This document shows, piece by piece, positions 5,485-13,862 of a stretch of DNA of 21,571 nucleotides. Both the position numbers and the translations under genes were made by a program. The stretch covers positions 1 through 21,571 of IMG/VR virus record IMGVR_UViG_3300042311_000916. The stretch is one strand, 5' to 3'. The notes under the pieces are model-generated. The model was not told the origin of the DNA, did not search any database, and saw nothing but the letters and a program-made list of their open reading frames with translations. The stretch is from a virus. Position 1 is the first letter of the stretch. Every line of letters starts with the position of its first letter.

Positions 5485-7827
5485 TCAGACGGAGCGCGGC
5501 CCGAGAGGGAAACCAGCCTCAATCCAGCCCACCAGGTACCGAATGGAACCGGTGTCGTTGCGGACCTCAAGCGCACCATCGGAAGCGCGCGCCGAGATGA
5601 CGAGCGACGACCCACCCAAGAGCGCAACGTAGTCGCCGCTGGCGTATGCACCACTACTCCGACCGCTGCCAAAGTACGTGGCCATGTGATGCTGTGTGGC
5701 AGCGCCCGAAGACACGTAGTCGTCCTGCGGGAACCCTGGCCGGATGTCCGCACCACTCTCCGCAACGAAGACCACCGCGAAGCGGTCGCGCCAGTCGTTC
5801 GCGTCGTCGACCACCACGCTTGCGCCGCTGCTCACGGTGACGGCAAAGATGCGGCGCAGGCGACCTGCAACGGGCTGCCGCCGCTCAAAGCGTGGCTGGT
5901 CTTTGCGCCCGTCCCGACGAGCGAGCGAGAACGCGATCGGCACCCTTGGCGAGCCGCGCACGCATGGCCCGAGCGGCATCACGTTGACGGGCACAGGTGT
6001 CTCACCCGGCACGGGCTCAACTGCGCGCCCCTGGGTCAGCATGCCCGCGTCCTGGATGCCGTTGAGCGTCTCGCTCTGGACGAGCGTGGTGTCTGATGCG
6101 GACACGGGGTTTGCGATCGTAGTCGCTGCAGAGCGGACACCGAGACGGTCCGTCGCATGAACGATCACAAGCGCTGCCGAGTACGGCTCGTCGGGGTCTC
6201 CGGTCGAGATGTGTTCGATGAGCAGCGCACCGTCAGAATCACGCGCACCGATGCGAAGGTAGCCGTCGAGCTGCATGTGATAGGGCAGCGTCGACGTGTT
6301 GCCCTGCGCGACGCCTGTGCCTGTGTAGGCCACGCGGACCGAGCTTGACGGATAGGTCACGAAAACAGTGTCCGAGGGGCCACCGGGAAAGCCTACCGGC
6401 GCCGCCGTCTCAAGACCCACCGAAGCGGCTTCGATGAAGAGCAGTCGATCGCGCCAGTCCTGCGTCGTGTCAGCGACGAAGACGTTGGCACCTGACACCG
6501 GCTTGACGCTGTGCGCGAGGACGAACTGCCGCGAGACGCCGCCGCAAACGGTCGACGGGAACGCACTCCAGTTGTCCACGGAACCGTTCGCGCGATGCAC
6601 GCCCGCGCTATCTCGAACCGCCTCCCACCACGTCTTTTTGAACACGTTTGCGGCCAGCGTCGCGCCATCCGCAAACGTCGTGAGCTCTGGCGCTCGTCCT
6701 CCGGAACGCACGTCTTCGGACAGCTCGATGAAGCCGCAAATCGTGTGCGCTGATGCGCTCGATGACGTGAACTCGATTTGTGAAGCCGTTGCGCGAAGCC
6801 CTCCGAGCACGCTCCCGTCTGAGAAGACCGCGTCGTACCCAGACGATCCATCGCCCGTGTACCAGAGCTTTTCTTGCAGCGTCGAGCCGTTCAAAAGCGT
6901 GTCCAGCGTCTGGCCCGGTCGCATGTCCGAAGTGGACGCGGCGAGGTGCATCACGACACGCGCGAGCCGGTATCGGTGATCGCCCGTCTCAAGCGCAACA
7001 GTCGCGCCCGCGCTGACGTGCCGCGCAAACGCGATGAGCTTGCCGCCCGCTTTGCACTGGATCGAGTTCGCCGTCTTGTTGCACGCGGACACAAGCATTT
7101 GCGCTTGGATAGCGTTGAGGTCGCGAGCCGTGAGACGCGAGAGCGGCCCGTAGTTCTTGAGTCGCGACGGGTAGCGGTTCTGCACGCTCGTTCCGACCGC
7201 GAGCGCGCAATCTCCCATCACCTCGGTGCCGTCCCATTTCGCACGGTCACTCACGACGATCATCTCTTGCGGGCTCGCGTGGCCCATGTGCCCATACTGC
7301 ATCACGGGTAGACATCGACGCAGGATGTCAACGGCCGCACGACGGTCGACCGCTCCAAGCTTATCGCTCACGTCGAAGGCGAGCTGAAAGACGGCGTCAG
7401 GCGTCGCGCCATCGGTGACGACGTTGCCGCGCGTGATCGAAGCGATGTTCGCTGTGATGCCAAGCAAGGCCACCGCAGCCTCGATGTCCACTGCCGAAGC
7501 GCCACGCAGCGCTCGAGCAAGTGCGGCCAGGCGCACCTGGCGCTGCTCCTCCGTGCGCGCCGCATCGTTGGGTACCAGGTGTCTTCGCTCGTGCGCCGTG
7601 AGGAGCTCGATGGAGCCTTGCGGAAAGACGCCGGCCCCGGCTGCTTCGAGGGTCATCTGCGAGTGCGCGAGGACGAGCGCCAACGCGGCGAGCTCACGCA
7701 CTCGGTAGGAGTCGGCATCGTCGGAGTACGCGCCAACGCCCTGCATGCCGATGAGCGTGCTCAAGTTTTGGTCTACGGCAGAAGCGTCGCCGAGGAACCC
7801 GAGTCCAAGACTGAGCGGGAAATCCAT
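5485..7827 (-). CDS. gp48-like baseplate protein fused to fibre-like repeats
   Basis: The protein has 780 residues from the ATG that overlaps the previous stop as TGATG. Residues 40-190 resemble Mu gp48/DUF2313-type baseplate wedge proteins. They show an ELLTAHERRHLVP segment, then a region with regularly spaced Arg (RTEEQRQVRLAALARALRG) and a small alpha/beta domain. It stands where Mu encodes gp48, directly after the J-like gene except for one small insertion. The rest is unlike gp48, which is about 200 residues long in Mu. It holds three diverged copies of a beta-rich domain at about residues 270-370, 434-561 and 660-775. Copies 2 and 3 share DWRDR followed by a GFPGGPSDT/GFPQDDY-type segment and then SDGAL. 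The protein probably joins the baseplate to fibres. The wedge assignment is moderate. Confidence 0.65.
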   Translation of the reverse strand: MDFPLSLGLGFLGDASAVDQNLSTLIGMQGVGAYSDDADSYRVRELAALALVLAHSQMTLEAAGAGVFPQGSIELLTAHERRHLVPNDAARTEEQRQVRLAALARALRGASAVDIEAAVALLGITANIASITRGNVVTDGATPDAVFQLAFDVSDKLGAVDRRAAVDILRRCLPVMQYGHMGHASPQEMIVVSDRAKWDGTEVMGDCALAVGTSVQNRYPSRLKNYGPLSRLTARDLNAIQAQMLVSACNKTANSIQCKAGGKLIAFARHVSAGATVALETGDHRYRLARVVMHLAASTSDMRPGQTLDTLLNGSTLQEKLWYTGDGSSGYDAVFSDGSVLGGLRATASQIEFTSSSASAHTICGFIELSEDVRSGGRAPELTTFADGATLAANVFKKTWWEAVRDSAGVHRANGSVDNWSAFPSTVCGGVSRQFVLAHSVKPVSGANVFVADTTQDWRDRLLFIEAASVGLETAAPVGFPGGPSDTVFVTYPSSSVRVAYTGTGVAQGNTSTLPYHMQLDGYLRIGARDSDGALLIEHISTGDPDEPYSAALVIVHATDRLGVRSAATTIANPVSASDTTLVQSETLNGIQDAGMLTQGRAVEPVPGETPVPVNVMPLGPCVRGSPRVPIAFSLARRDGRKDQPRFERRQPVAGRLRRIFAVTVSSGASVVVDDANDWRDRFAVVFVAESGADIRPGFPQDDYVSSGAATQHHMATYFGSGRSSGAYASGDYVALLGGSSLVISARASDGALEVRNDTGSIRYLVGWIEAGFPLGPRSV

Positions 7828-8294
7828 CAGCCTAGCCACCAGTGCGTGCCGTCTGAGTAGACGCGCCAATGGCCTCGCGTGGCCGCGTTCGAGCTGGGCA
7901 GCGTGAAGTCGTCTCCAGCTGTCGCACCCTCAACCGAAGTCGCACCGTTGTGCGGCCGCATGTTGATTTTGTTCGCAGCGACGTTGACCTTCTTCACTTC
8001 AACGATTTGCCCAGCAGGAGAGGGCGCAGGCAGGGTGAGGTTGATCTCGCCCGCATCGTTGTTGACCTGGTGAATGTCGTACGAAGCGCTGACCGCTTGG
8101 TCTGCGGTGATAGTCGGACTGACGCGGATTCTCCGTGCGTCACCGAGAGCATGCGCCTGAAGCTCCATCACCCCGTTTTTGATGTTGTTCCACTCGTCCG
8201 CAGGAATCTGGCGAACGCGGTCGATGACCGCACGCGCATCCGTCTTGTCGCGACCTCCAGACCCGTCCGTTGGCGTGAGCTGTGTGACCGTCAT
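7827..8294 (-). CDS. Small beta-rich tail protein of unknown function
   Basis: This 155-residue protein is coupled on both sides (ATGA at its start, TGATG at its end). Residues 15-60 are charged and helical (DKTDARAVIDRVRQIPADEW). Residues 60-155 look like a beta domain found in phage tail or fibre proteins. The segment has INLTLPAPSPAGQIVEVKKV, then a NKINMRPHNGATSVEG stretch and a final YSDGTHWWLG. This LPxP...G...VKKV...DGTxW pattern recurs in fibre tips and adhesin-like phage proteins, so a surface-exposed baseplate decoration is possible. It is inserted between gp47/J-like and gp48-like genes, which are adjacent in Mu. I do not recognise a named family. Confidence 0.65.
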   Translation of the reverse strand: MTVTQLTPTDGSGGRDKTDARAVIDRVRQIPADEWNNIKNGVMELQAHALGDARRIRVSPTITADQAVSASYDIHQVNNDAGEINLTLPAPSPAGQIVEVKKVNVAANKINMRPHNGATSVEGATAGDDFTLPSSNAATRGHWRVYSDGTHWWLG

Positions 8295-9880
8295 GCGACC
8301 TCGACGAAGCGAATGGTGAGTTGGGCAAGCTGCGCGAGCTGCTGTGCGCTCGGCGTGATGTCTGCTGCGGGCTCAGCAAGCGTGACGTTGGCAACGCCAG
8401 GCACGCCCATCAGCGCCTCAATGATCGCCGCCATCGTGAGTGTGTCCGTCCATTTTTCAGTGGGCAGCGGCCAGCGCTCGTAAGCCCACGACGCACCACT
8501 TCGTGCGGAAGGTCCAAGGCCATCGAAGAGCGCCAGAATCGCCGCGCGAATCGGCTCTACAAGCGTCCCGCCTGAGATCACGTTCGGGTCGGTGACGAGC
8601 GGCACAAGCGGCAAGTCCGCATCGACATCGATGAAGTGTGGGGCTGCCGAAGAGAGGCCTGTGACTCCAACGTGAAGCACCCTCCAGCGCCCACCAACCT
8701 CTTGCTGCACTTGGATGCGGTCGCCAATCTCGATGCCAGTCGGCGCTGTCGTGATTCGGATGCGGCGCGTGGTGGAGCCCGTGTCGATCGCGAACGGCCC
8801 TACGCTGAAGTCGCGCTCGTAGCCGCGCTCTGTCGTGACCGTCACATCGACGTTCGTGAAGACGCCTGGCGCAAGCGCCTGCACGCTCACGTCGAGCGAC
8901 TCTGGAACGACTGCCTCGATGGCCTGGCGAATGCGCGTGAGGCTCGTCGAGGGGAGCAACCGCGCGCCGGGGACGCCGATCGGGAACACATCGACGGTGC
9001 CAAGGCCGCGGAAGCCGGGGAACACGACGGCGTCTTCAACACGCGTGCCTGCGACCGTTCGTGCGAGCTCGCGAATGTGCGAGGCGTTGCCGCAAGCGGG
9101 AGGCACAGCGTCGATGTCCATCACTCGTGCGCGAAGAGCTTCGCGCACTTCGACATCGCCGCCACCGCCGAGCTCTGCAATGTGTGCCGTTGGTCCAACG
9201 TCAGTTGGAGGCGCCACCATCGTGAGCAGGTCGCCGATCGGCTTGTTGCCCGCGATGCCAATCGCTTCCGCTTCGATGTCGACCACGCAGCCGATGGTTG
9301 CGGTGATCGCCGTGCCGCTTGCCGGTGTGACGGGAAGGGGCTCGTAGAGGTCGACGCACGACACAGCCGTGAGCACGTCTCGAATGGCCCGAGGCTCACC
9401 ATTCACCGTGAGGATTTGGCCCTCGAACATGCCTGTCGTGCTGGGGTGCACAACGAGACGAAACGGCGTGCTGTCGGGTGCGACCGTCTTGCCAGTAAAG
9501 CTTGGCGTGTCGGTCAGACCGCCGAGCGCCGAGATGAACCGCGTTCCATCGCCATGCGTGAATACTTGGCCCGGTGGAATCGCGACGCCCGTTGCCGTTG
9601 CGACGATCGCAACCACGCCAACCGACTTCGCCGCGGGCTGACGGAACGTGCCGCGCGCCTTCGCGTGCAAGAGCAGGTTCTCCTCGTCCGCCGACTCCGG
9701 AAAGATTTGGCGCGCCACGTATTCCGCGGTCGCCTGCTGGCCCATCGCAAGTGCCGCAGCCATGCGCACGGTCGTGTCGTAGTCGCTGCCTGGGCTCACG
9801 TCTGCGTCGGGAATCAGCGCGCGAATCGCGCCTCGTCCAATCGCCTCGAGCTCGTCGAGCGTCTTGGTCTCAATCGGCAT
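8291..9880 (-). CDS. Baseplate J-like wedge protein (Mu gp47, T4 gp6 type)
   Basis: The protein has 529 residues and starts at a TGATG overlap with the gp46-like gene. Its N-terminus has the usual J pattern: TLDELEAIGRGAIRALIPDA, then SPGSDYDTTVRMAAALA and a region ending in SADEENLLLHAKARGTFR. This is followed by AIPPGQVFTHGDGTRF, the strand-rich segment of the J core, and by EAIGIAGNKPIGDL further on. J proteins form the wedge ring around the hub and trigger sheath contraction. Length is somewhat above the usual 380-400 residues of Mu gp47, mainly from C-terminal material after about residue 380. Identification by motif order and position is strong. Confidence 0.88.
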   Translation of the reverse strand: MPIETKTLDELEAIGRGAIRALIPDADVSPGSDYDTTVRMAAALAMGQQATAEYVARQIFPESADEENLLLHAKARGTFRQPAAKSVGVVAIVATATGVAIPPGQVFTHGDGTRFISALGGLTDTPSFTGKTVAPDSTPFRLVVHPSTTGMFEGQILTVNGEPRAIRDVLTAVSCVDLYEPLPVTPASGTAITATIGCVVDIEAEAIGIAGNKPIGDLLTMVAPPTDVGPTAHIAELGGGGDVEVREALRARVMDIDAVPPACGNASHIRELARTVAGTRVEDAVVFPGFRGLGTVDVFPIGVPGARLLPSTSLTRIRQAIEAVVPESLDVSVQALAPGVFTNVDVTVTTERGYERDFSVGPFAIDTGSTTRRIRITTAPTGIEIGDRIQVQQEVGGRWRVLHVGVTGLSSAAPHFIDVDADLPLVPLVTDPNVISGGTLVEPIRAAILALFDGLGPSARSGASWAYERWPLPTEKWTDTLTMAAIIEALMGVPGVANVTLAEPAADITPSAQQLAQLAQLTIRFVEVA

Positions 9881-10269
9881 CAGCCCACCATTCTTTGCTG
9901 GAAGCGCACAGAGCGCGGGTCGCCTGCCGTGTCGCGGAACGAAAGCGTCGTGTCCAGTCGCGCGCCGGTCTCATCACGCAGCACTTCGGCCACGGCCGTG
10001 ACGTCTCGAATCTCACGAGCGCGGACCATGTCTTCGACGCACTCCAGCGCGTACGCCTCGGCCCGCTGCGTGACGCCTCGTGCGGTCCGCTTGATGAGGT
10101 GAAGGCGCGAGCCAAGCAACGGATTCACGGCGCACGTACCGCGACGCGTGGCCATGCGCAGATACACCTTCGCCGCGCGCGTGGAGTCGCTCCGAGGACC
10201 GCCACGCTCTACGACGTAGTCACGAGTCTTCGGGTCAATCCATCGTCGTGCGGCGCCGGGAATCGACAT
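9880..10269 (-). CDS. gp46-like baseplate wedge protein (Mu gp46 / T4 gp25 type)
   Basis: The 129-residue protein has the small wedge-protein pattern: IDPKTRDYVVERGGP near the start, YLRMATRRGTCAVNPLLGSR in the middle, and a helical C-terminal half (QRAEAYALECVEDMVRA). The central R-G-x-x-x-x-N-P-x-x-G-S-R segment matches the gp46/gp25 group, in which the equivalent part packs against the J-like protein. It overlaps the J-like gene by one base. Its own start is preceded by a 39-base gap without an obvious ribosome binding site, unlike most genes here. No upstream in-frame start exists before the gap ends. Position between spike and J agrees with Mu. Confidence 0.78.
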   Translation of the reverse strand: MSIPGAARRWIDPKTRDYVVERGGPRSDSTRAAKVYLRMATRRGTCAVNPLLGSRLHLIKRTARGVTQRAEAYALECVEDMVRAREIRDVTAVAEVLRDETGARLDTTLSFRDTAGDPRSVRFQQRMVG

Positions 10270-10298
10270 TGCCGCGATCGTCGGGGGCGATGTCGTGG

Positions 10299-10312
10299 AG
10301 GGGCAACATTAG
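10299..10312 (-). repeat. 14-base motif CTAATGTTGCCCCT, copy 2
   Basis: This is the second copy of the motif at 5467-5480, with one mismatch. It overlaps the TAA stop codon of the cysteine-rich gene and runs into the gap before the gp46-like gene. Its placement at another non-overlapping junction is the main reason to list it. Confidence 0.4.
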
Positions 10313-11043
10313 AGGCAAGCGGAGTCGGGCGGCAGTGGCGCGGTTCCTTCACGCACCATGATCGCAACGCGCTCTGGCGTGCAGCACACGGGAACGCAGC
10401 CCGCCCCAGCAACGTTTCGACAGCAACCGAAGTGCGACCGTAGCGTTTGGTCCGTTGATGCGGTTCCGCGACGCGTCTGCTGTGGTGGATTCATGCACGC
10501 CGAAATGGCGCTGGAAACCGCCGCGAGAGCTTCGCCTCCGGCCCCATCGGCCACTTCTTCGATCGCCTCTTCTGACGACACCGGCGCAGACACAGCGTTC
10601 ACCAGCTCTGGATGGTCGCGATGCGCCTGGAGGTTCTGCTGATACACACAAAGCTCCATCGCCGTCTGCTCTGCGTTGAGCTCGAAAATCTGCACCACGT
10701 CGGCGGGGCCCGTGGCGATCGCGCTTTGAAGCGCCTCAAGCGCTGGCTCGCACCGGGAAATGCCGCTCGCAAAGCACTCTGCGCGCTGTGCCCCTGGCAG
10801 TTCTCTGCAAGCCTGCATCTGACGGCAAGCGGTGTTCAACGCGTCGAGCGCTGGCCAACCAACGCGGCCGGTCCACTCCCAAGAGTCAGGCAATGAAGCA
10901 GGGCGATGGTCTTCGCTCGGCTGAGGCGTGGAGCTTGGCGCTCTTTCTCTTCCCTCGTGCTCTGTCTGCGTCGACAGCCACCCAACAACACCAACCACAA
11001 CGATCACAAGTCCGCCGATCACCGCACCCGTCTTTGCATCCAT
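10309..11043 (-). CDS. Cysteine-rich, signal-anchored protein of unknown function (putative moron)
   Basis: I do not recognise this 244-residue protein. Residues 7-23 (AVIGGLVIVVVGVVGWL) form a single N-terminal membrane helix after a short charged start, so the remainder probably faces the periplasm. Residues 30-55 are a Pro/Ser linker. Twelve cysteines follow: positions 73, 79, 90, 98, 132, 183, 207, 208, 216, 220, 221 and 243. Two CC pairs (HFGCCRN and VPVCCTP) suggest disulfide bonds or a metal site. The gene is flanked by gaps of 37 and 39 bases and lacks a clear ribosome binding site, whereas most neighbours overlap. It breaks the usual spike-gp46 order. A later insertion with a role at the host surface, such as superinfection exclusion, is an inference. 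Confidence 0.66.
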   Translation of the reverse strand: MDAKTGAVIGGLVIVVVGVVGWLSTQTEHEGRERAPSSTPQPSEDHRPASLPDSWEWTGRVGWPALDALNTACRQMQACRELPGAQRAECFASGISRCEPALEALQSAIATGPADVVQIFELNAEQTAMELCVYQQNLQAHRDHPELVNAVSAPVSSEEAIEEVADGAGGEALAAVSSAISACMNPPQQTRRGTASTDQTLRSHFGCCRNVAGAGCVPVCCTPERVAIMVREGTAPLPPDSACL

Positions 11044-11080
11044 GGTCGCGATGATGCTTGGCCGTTTGATAGGTGTCGAC

Positions 11081-11704
11081 TCAAACAGCCTTCACCTTCG
11101 TTGCCCCAACGTCGGCCGCAGAAGTTGGAATGCCGATTGGGAACGAACCTGGCCACTTGGTCTTGAATGCCGTTTGAATCGCTGCACCTCCATCGTTTGG
11201 CACCGGAATCCCACCCGCCAACGCATCCAACGCTTCGGCAATGTCATCGAGACGGGAGTTCACTGCGGGTGCAAGCGCGACCGCATCGCTTGCGCTTGTG
11301 CTGCCCAAGCGAACTTCGACGCCTTCGACGTAGACGTGTCCGTTCGCCTTGAGCCAAATGCGGCATGGGTTCGCCTTGTCGTTGTTCGTGACCACGACCT
11401 CGCCCTTCTCAAGGTCGACTTGGAAGCGGAAGTCGCGCGTTGCGATCGGCAAGAGCTCGCCATCGCGCCGGATGTAGAGCACCTCAGCCGCACCGTCGCC
11501 GTCTGGGTCTGCGGGTCGGTACTGCATCGCAGAGCATCCCCAGACGTCCGCAGACTCCGTCTCGGCACGGTCCTCCTGGTCAACGTTGCCCTCAAAGTCG
11601 AGAGCGATCGTTTTGTTCGTCGTGCCCCTCTTCGTGCCCGTGATGCGGCCAAAGTCGAAGAGTCCAGCAAGCACCCCAAAAACAAAACCGCGTGTTGCAC
11701 TCAT
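11081..11704 (-). CDS. Baseplate spike protein (Mu gp45-like)
   Basis: The 207-residue protein is chosen from the ATG that overlaps the hub gene stop as ATGA. A longer in-frame reading lies inside that gene. Residues 30-105 look like the OB-fold-type domain (TIALDFEGNVDQEDR, ELLPIATRDFRFQVD). Residues 106-150 carry the beta-helix-like pattern of spike tips: KGEVVVTNNDKANPCRIWLK, then NGHVYVEGVEVRLGS. The following DAVALAPAVNSRLDDIAEAL is the usual helical stretch before the C-terminus. Spikes of this type pierce the outer membrane after contraction. It follows the P-like hub gene as in Mu. Assignment by pattern and order is good. Confidence 0.8.
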   Translation of the reverse strand: MSATRGFVFGVLAGLFDFGRITGTKRGTTNKTIALDFEGNVDQEDRAETESADVWGCSAMQYRPADPDGDGAAEVLYIRRDGELLPIATRDFRFQVDLEKGEVVVTNNDKANPCRIWLKANGHVYVEGVEVRLGSTSASDAVALAPAVNSRLDDIAEALDALAGGIPVPNDGGAAIQTAFKTKWPGSFPIGIPTSAADVGATKVKAV

Positions 11705-12912
11705 ACCGTGATCGCTCCTAGCGGCACGAGCCGCAGTCGTGTTTTCGCGCCCTCTTGGCGAGAGCAAGTGAAGGTGCGCCCGACGACGTAGAAGAGGCCT
11801 TCAACCGCTGCTTCTTCGTCGAGCACATCGAGGACAGTGTCGATCGCGTAGAGCCGCGATCCTTGGCCGTGATGCGGCACGTCGTACTCCAGGAAGAACG
11901 CATCCTCGCGCTGCCTGCCAAGCTCCTCGTCCGCTCTCCGCTGCGCTTCCTCCGTGGTGCGGCAAGAAGGGTCGTGGATGACGACTGGCCGGTGCACGTC
12001 GACGTTCGGGTTCGTGGCGTGTCCGACGAAGCGTGAGCGCGAGCCGTCTTGGCCATGCGCCCGCCCATACACCGTGACCTCGCTTGAGAGCCCGTCCCAT
12101 CGCTCTGTGGAGCCGCCCTCAAGGATGTTGTTCGGCTCTTCCGCTGTGGGCGCGAGCGTGCGCACAAGCCGCATGATCGGCTCTTGGTCGTAGTCCGGTG
12201 CGCCAATCACAAGCCGCCCGCGTGCGTCCACCCAGCACATCACGCCAAAGCGTCGGCAGTGCCGGTCGATGAACTCCCACACGGTCTCGCGCATGCGCGG
12301 CCTGGCGTCGCGGACCGACACGCGTTGAATCTCCGGCTGCGTGAGCCCGCCGTGACCACGCTGTGCGCGCGCAGCCGCGCGAGCGCTTGCACTGCCACCG
12401 GAACGCGCCCTTGCACGTCCAAGTGCTGAAGCGCTTTCGCTCTGCGACATGCCGGTGAGCTCTTGCCGTGCGAGAGCCGTGTCGGTGACGACCTCCATGC
12501 CGAAGTCGGAGACGAGGTCACCGATCAGCGCAACGAGGCGCGTGCTTGACGTGACGGTCAATCGAGGGTCGACCATCGCGCTCGTGAGAAGTCCACCGTT
12601 GTCTCGCCCTTGGATGCGCAGCACGGTCCCACCGCGTCCGCCCGTCACGCTTAGGTTGTCGATGATGCCCGTCATCTGAAGCGCTTCGACCGATGCGCCA
12701 GCGTCCGGCTCCGCGTTGATGTAGACGCTGACCCGCACGCCTTCACGCATCGCTCGCAGGATGTCGCGCCGCTGGCCGTAGGTGCCTGTCATCGGCACCG
12801 TGAGCGAGAACGCGTCCGCGGGAGTCGTGAGGTCGCTCGTGATTTCGTACGACTGCCACGTGCTCAGCTCGGACGAACCAAGCGTGACCGATGCGAAGTC
12901 TCTGCGGCTCAT
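11701..12912 (-). CDS. Baseplate hub protein (Mu gp44/P-like, T4 gp27 type)
   Basis: The protein has 403 residues and starts at ATGA with the N-like gene. Residues 1-110 show the first hub barrel (STWQSYEITSDLTTPADAFS, then MTGIIDNLSV and RIQGRDN). The pair RQELTG and RVSVRDARPRMRETVWEFID flanks an unusual Arg/Ala/Ser-rich insertion at residues 156-188. Residues 213-245 contain FIDRHCRRFGVMCWVDARG followed by LVIGAPDYDQ, typical of P-type hubs. The C-terminus ends in FTCSRQEGAKTRLRLVP. The hub links tube and spike at the baseplate centre. Order and motifs agree with Mu P. Confidence 0.82.
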   Translation of the reverse strand: MSRRDFASVTLGSSELSTWQSYEITSDLTTPADAFSLTVPMTGTYGQRRDILRAMREGVRVSVYINAEPDAGASVEALQMTGIIDNLSVTGGRGGTVLRIQGRDNGGLLTSAMVDPRLTVTSSTRLVALIGDLVSDFGMEVVTDTALARQELTGMSQSESASALGRARARSGGSASARAAARAQRGHGGLTQPEIQRVSVRDARPRMRETVWEFIDRHCRRFGVMCWVDARGRLVIGAPDYDQEPIMRLVRTLAPTAEEPNNILEGGSTERWDGLSSEVTVYGRAHGQDGSRSRFVGHATNPNVDVHRPVVIHDPSCRTTEEAQRRADEELGRQREDAFFLEYDVPHHGQGSRLYAIDTVLDVLDEEAAVEGLFYVVGRTFTCSRQEGAKTRLRLVPLGAITV

Positions 12913-13862
12913 CGCTCAAGCACCTTCAGCACGCTTCCGGACGGATAGCGGTTCGGGTTCCTGGTCGGGTTGCGCTGGATGATTTCCCCTGCGCGAGTAC
13001 GGTCCTGGTAGAGGCGCAGCGCGAGCTCGGCCGCGCTCGTGTCCGCCGTGAGGCGCACCTCGATGATCGCAACCGCTTTGCGCGCCGCCGTCTCGGCAAG
13101 GTCGGCAAGAGCATCGACAAGCTGAAGCGATGCGGCGTATCCACGCCACCCGCCGACTGTGCGGAACGGGGCGAGGCTGGTCACCGAAGCAACACGACGC
13201 CGTGCGATGTCCGCCCGTGCTGCGACCTCATCCACCGAGCGAAGCCCGGTGTTGAGCCCGTCGACGAATGCGGTTGTGAGTGACCCGAAGGTCTGACCCG
13301 CGGGCCACGCCTTCTCCTCGCCTGACTTTGGTGCGCCGGCCTTTTCGAATGCACTGTCGACCTCAGCGTCAGTCACGCCCGATTCCGCGACCGCGTCGTC
13401 GAGCTCAGCCGCTGTCTCGGACGCAACAACGCGAGGTGAACGCCGCGGCGAAAGCACCGTCGAGCGAACCTCCTGCGTGACTTCCTCGAGGCTCACGCGA
13501 ATCACGCCGCCGTTGCGTCGATCTGCGTCCTCGTCGACATCGAAGTCCCAGACCTTGACGTTCATCGGCGCGAGAATCGGGTCGACGTACTCGTGCTCGC
13601 CTTGCTGCGTGTCGTTCTCGAAGAGCGACACCAGTTCACGGAACTTGCTGGGGTAGTAGCTCTCGTCGATGTCGGCGAAGAGCTCGATCTCAAGCTCAAG
13701 CGTGCGCGCCTTGCGGCCCGTGTCGTCGACCGCTTGGCCAGGCGCATGCGGAAACACGAGGTGCGCGCCATCACGGCCACCGCTCCACCTGCGACGAGCA
13801 AGCGGGAACTCGACGCCACCGATGGAGGCCTCTTGAAGGATGTCGTCCCAGGCTTCGCTCAT
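12909..13862 (-). CDS. N-like DNA circularisation/tail protein (Mu gp43 type)
   Basis: This 317-residue protein starts at an ATGA overlap with the tape-measure gene. Residues 1-115 match the N family pattern: W-D-D-I-L near the start, SIGGVEFPLARRRWSGGRD, LELEIELFADIDESYYP and KVWDFDVDE. The C-terminal part has AELALRLYQDRTRAGEII followed by RNPNRYPSGSVLKVL, which is LysM-like and typical of tail hub adaptors. In Mu, N is a tail protein that was historically linked to DNA circularisation. A baseplate role is the more likely one. Mu N is about 490 residues, so this is a short version. It stands between tape measure and hub as in Mu. Confidence 0.8.
   Translation of the reverse strand: MSEAWDDILQEASIGGVEFPLARRRWSGGRDGAHLVFPHAPGQAVDDTGRKARTLELEIELFADIDESYYPSKFRELVSLFENDTQQGEHEYVDPILAPMNVKVWDFDVDEDADRRNGGVIRVSLEEVTQEVRSTVLSPRRSPRVVASETAAELDDAVAESGVTDAEVDSAFEKAGAPKSGEEKAWPAGQTFGSLTTAFVDGLNTGLRSVDEVAARADIARRRVASVTSLAPFRTVGGWRGYAASLQLVDALADLAETAARKAVAIIEVRLTADTSAAELALRLYQDRTRAGEIIQRNPTRNPNRYPSGSVLKVLER

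Noticed and set aside
4807-6096. 429-codon plus-strand ORF across the lysis and gp48-like genes
   Set aside because: It runs antisense across several coupled genes and the gap between them, with no motif support.
8636-10102. 488-codon plus-strand ORF antisense to J-like and gp46-like genes
   Set aside because: It spans two well-supported minus-strand genes and has no recognisable domain.
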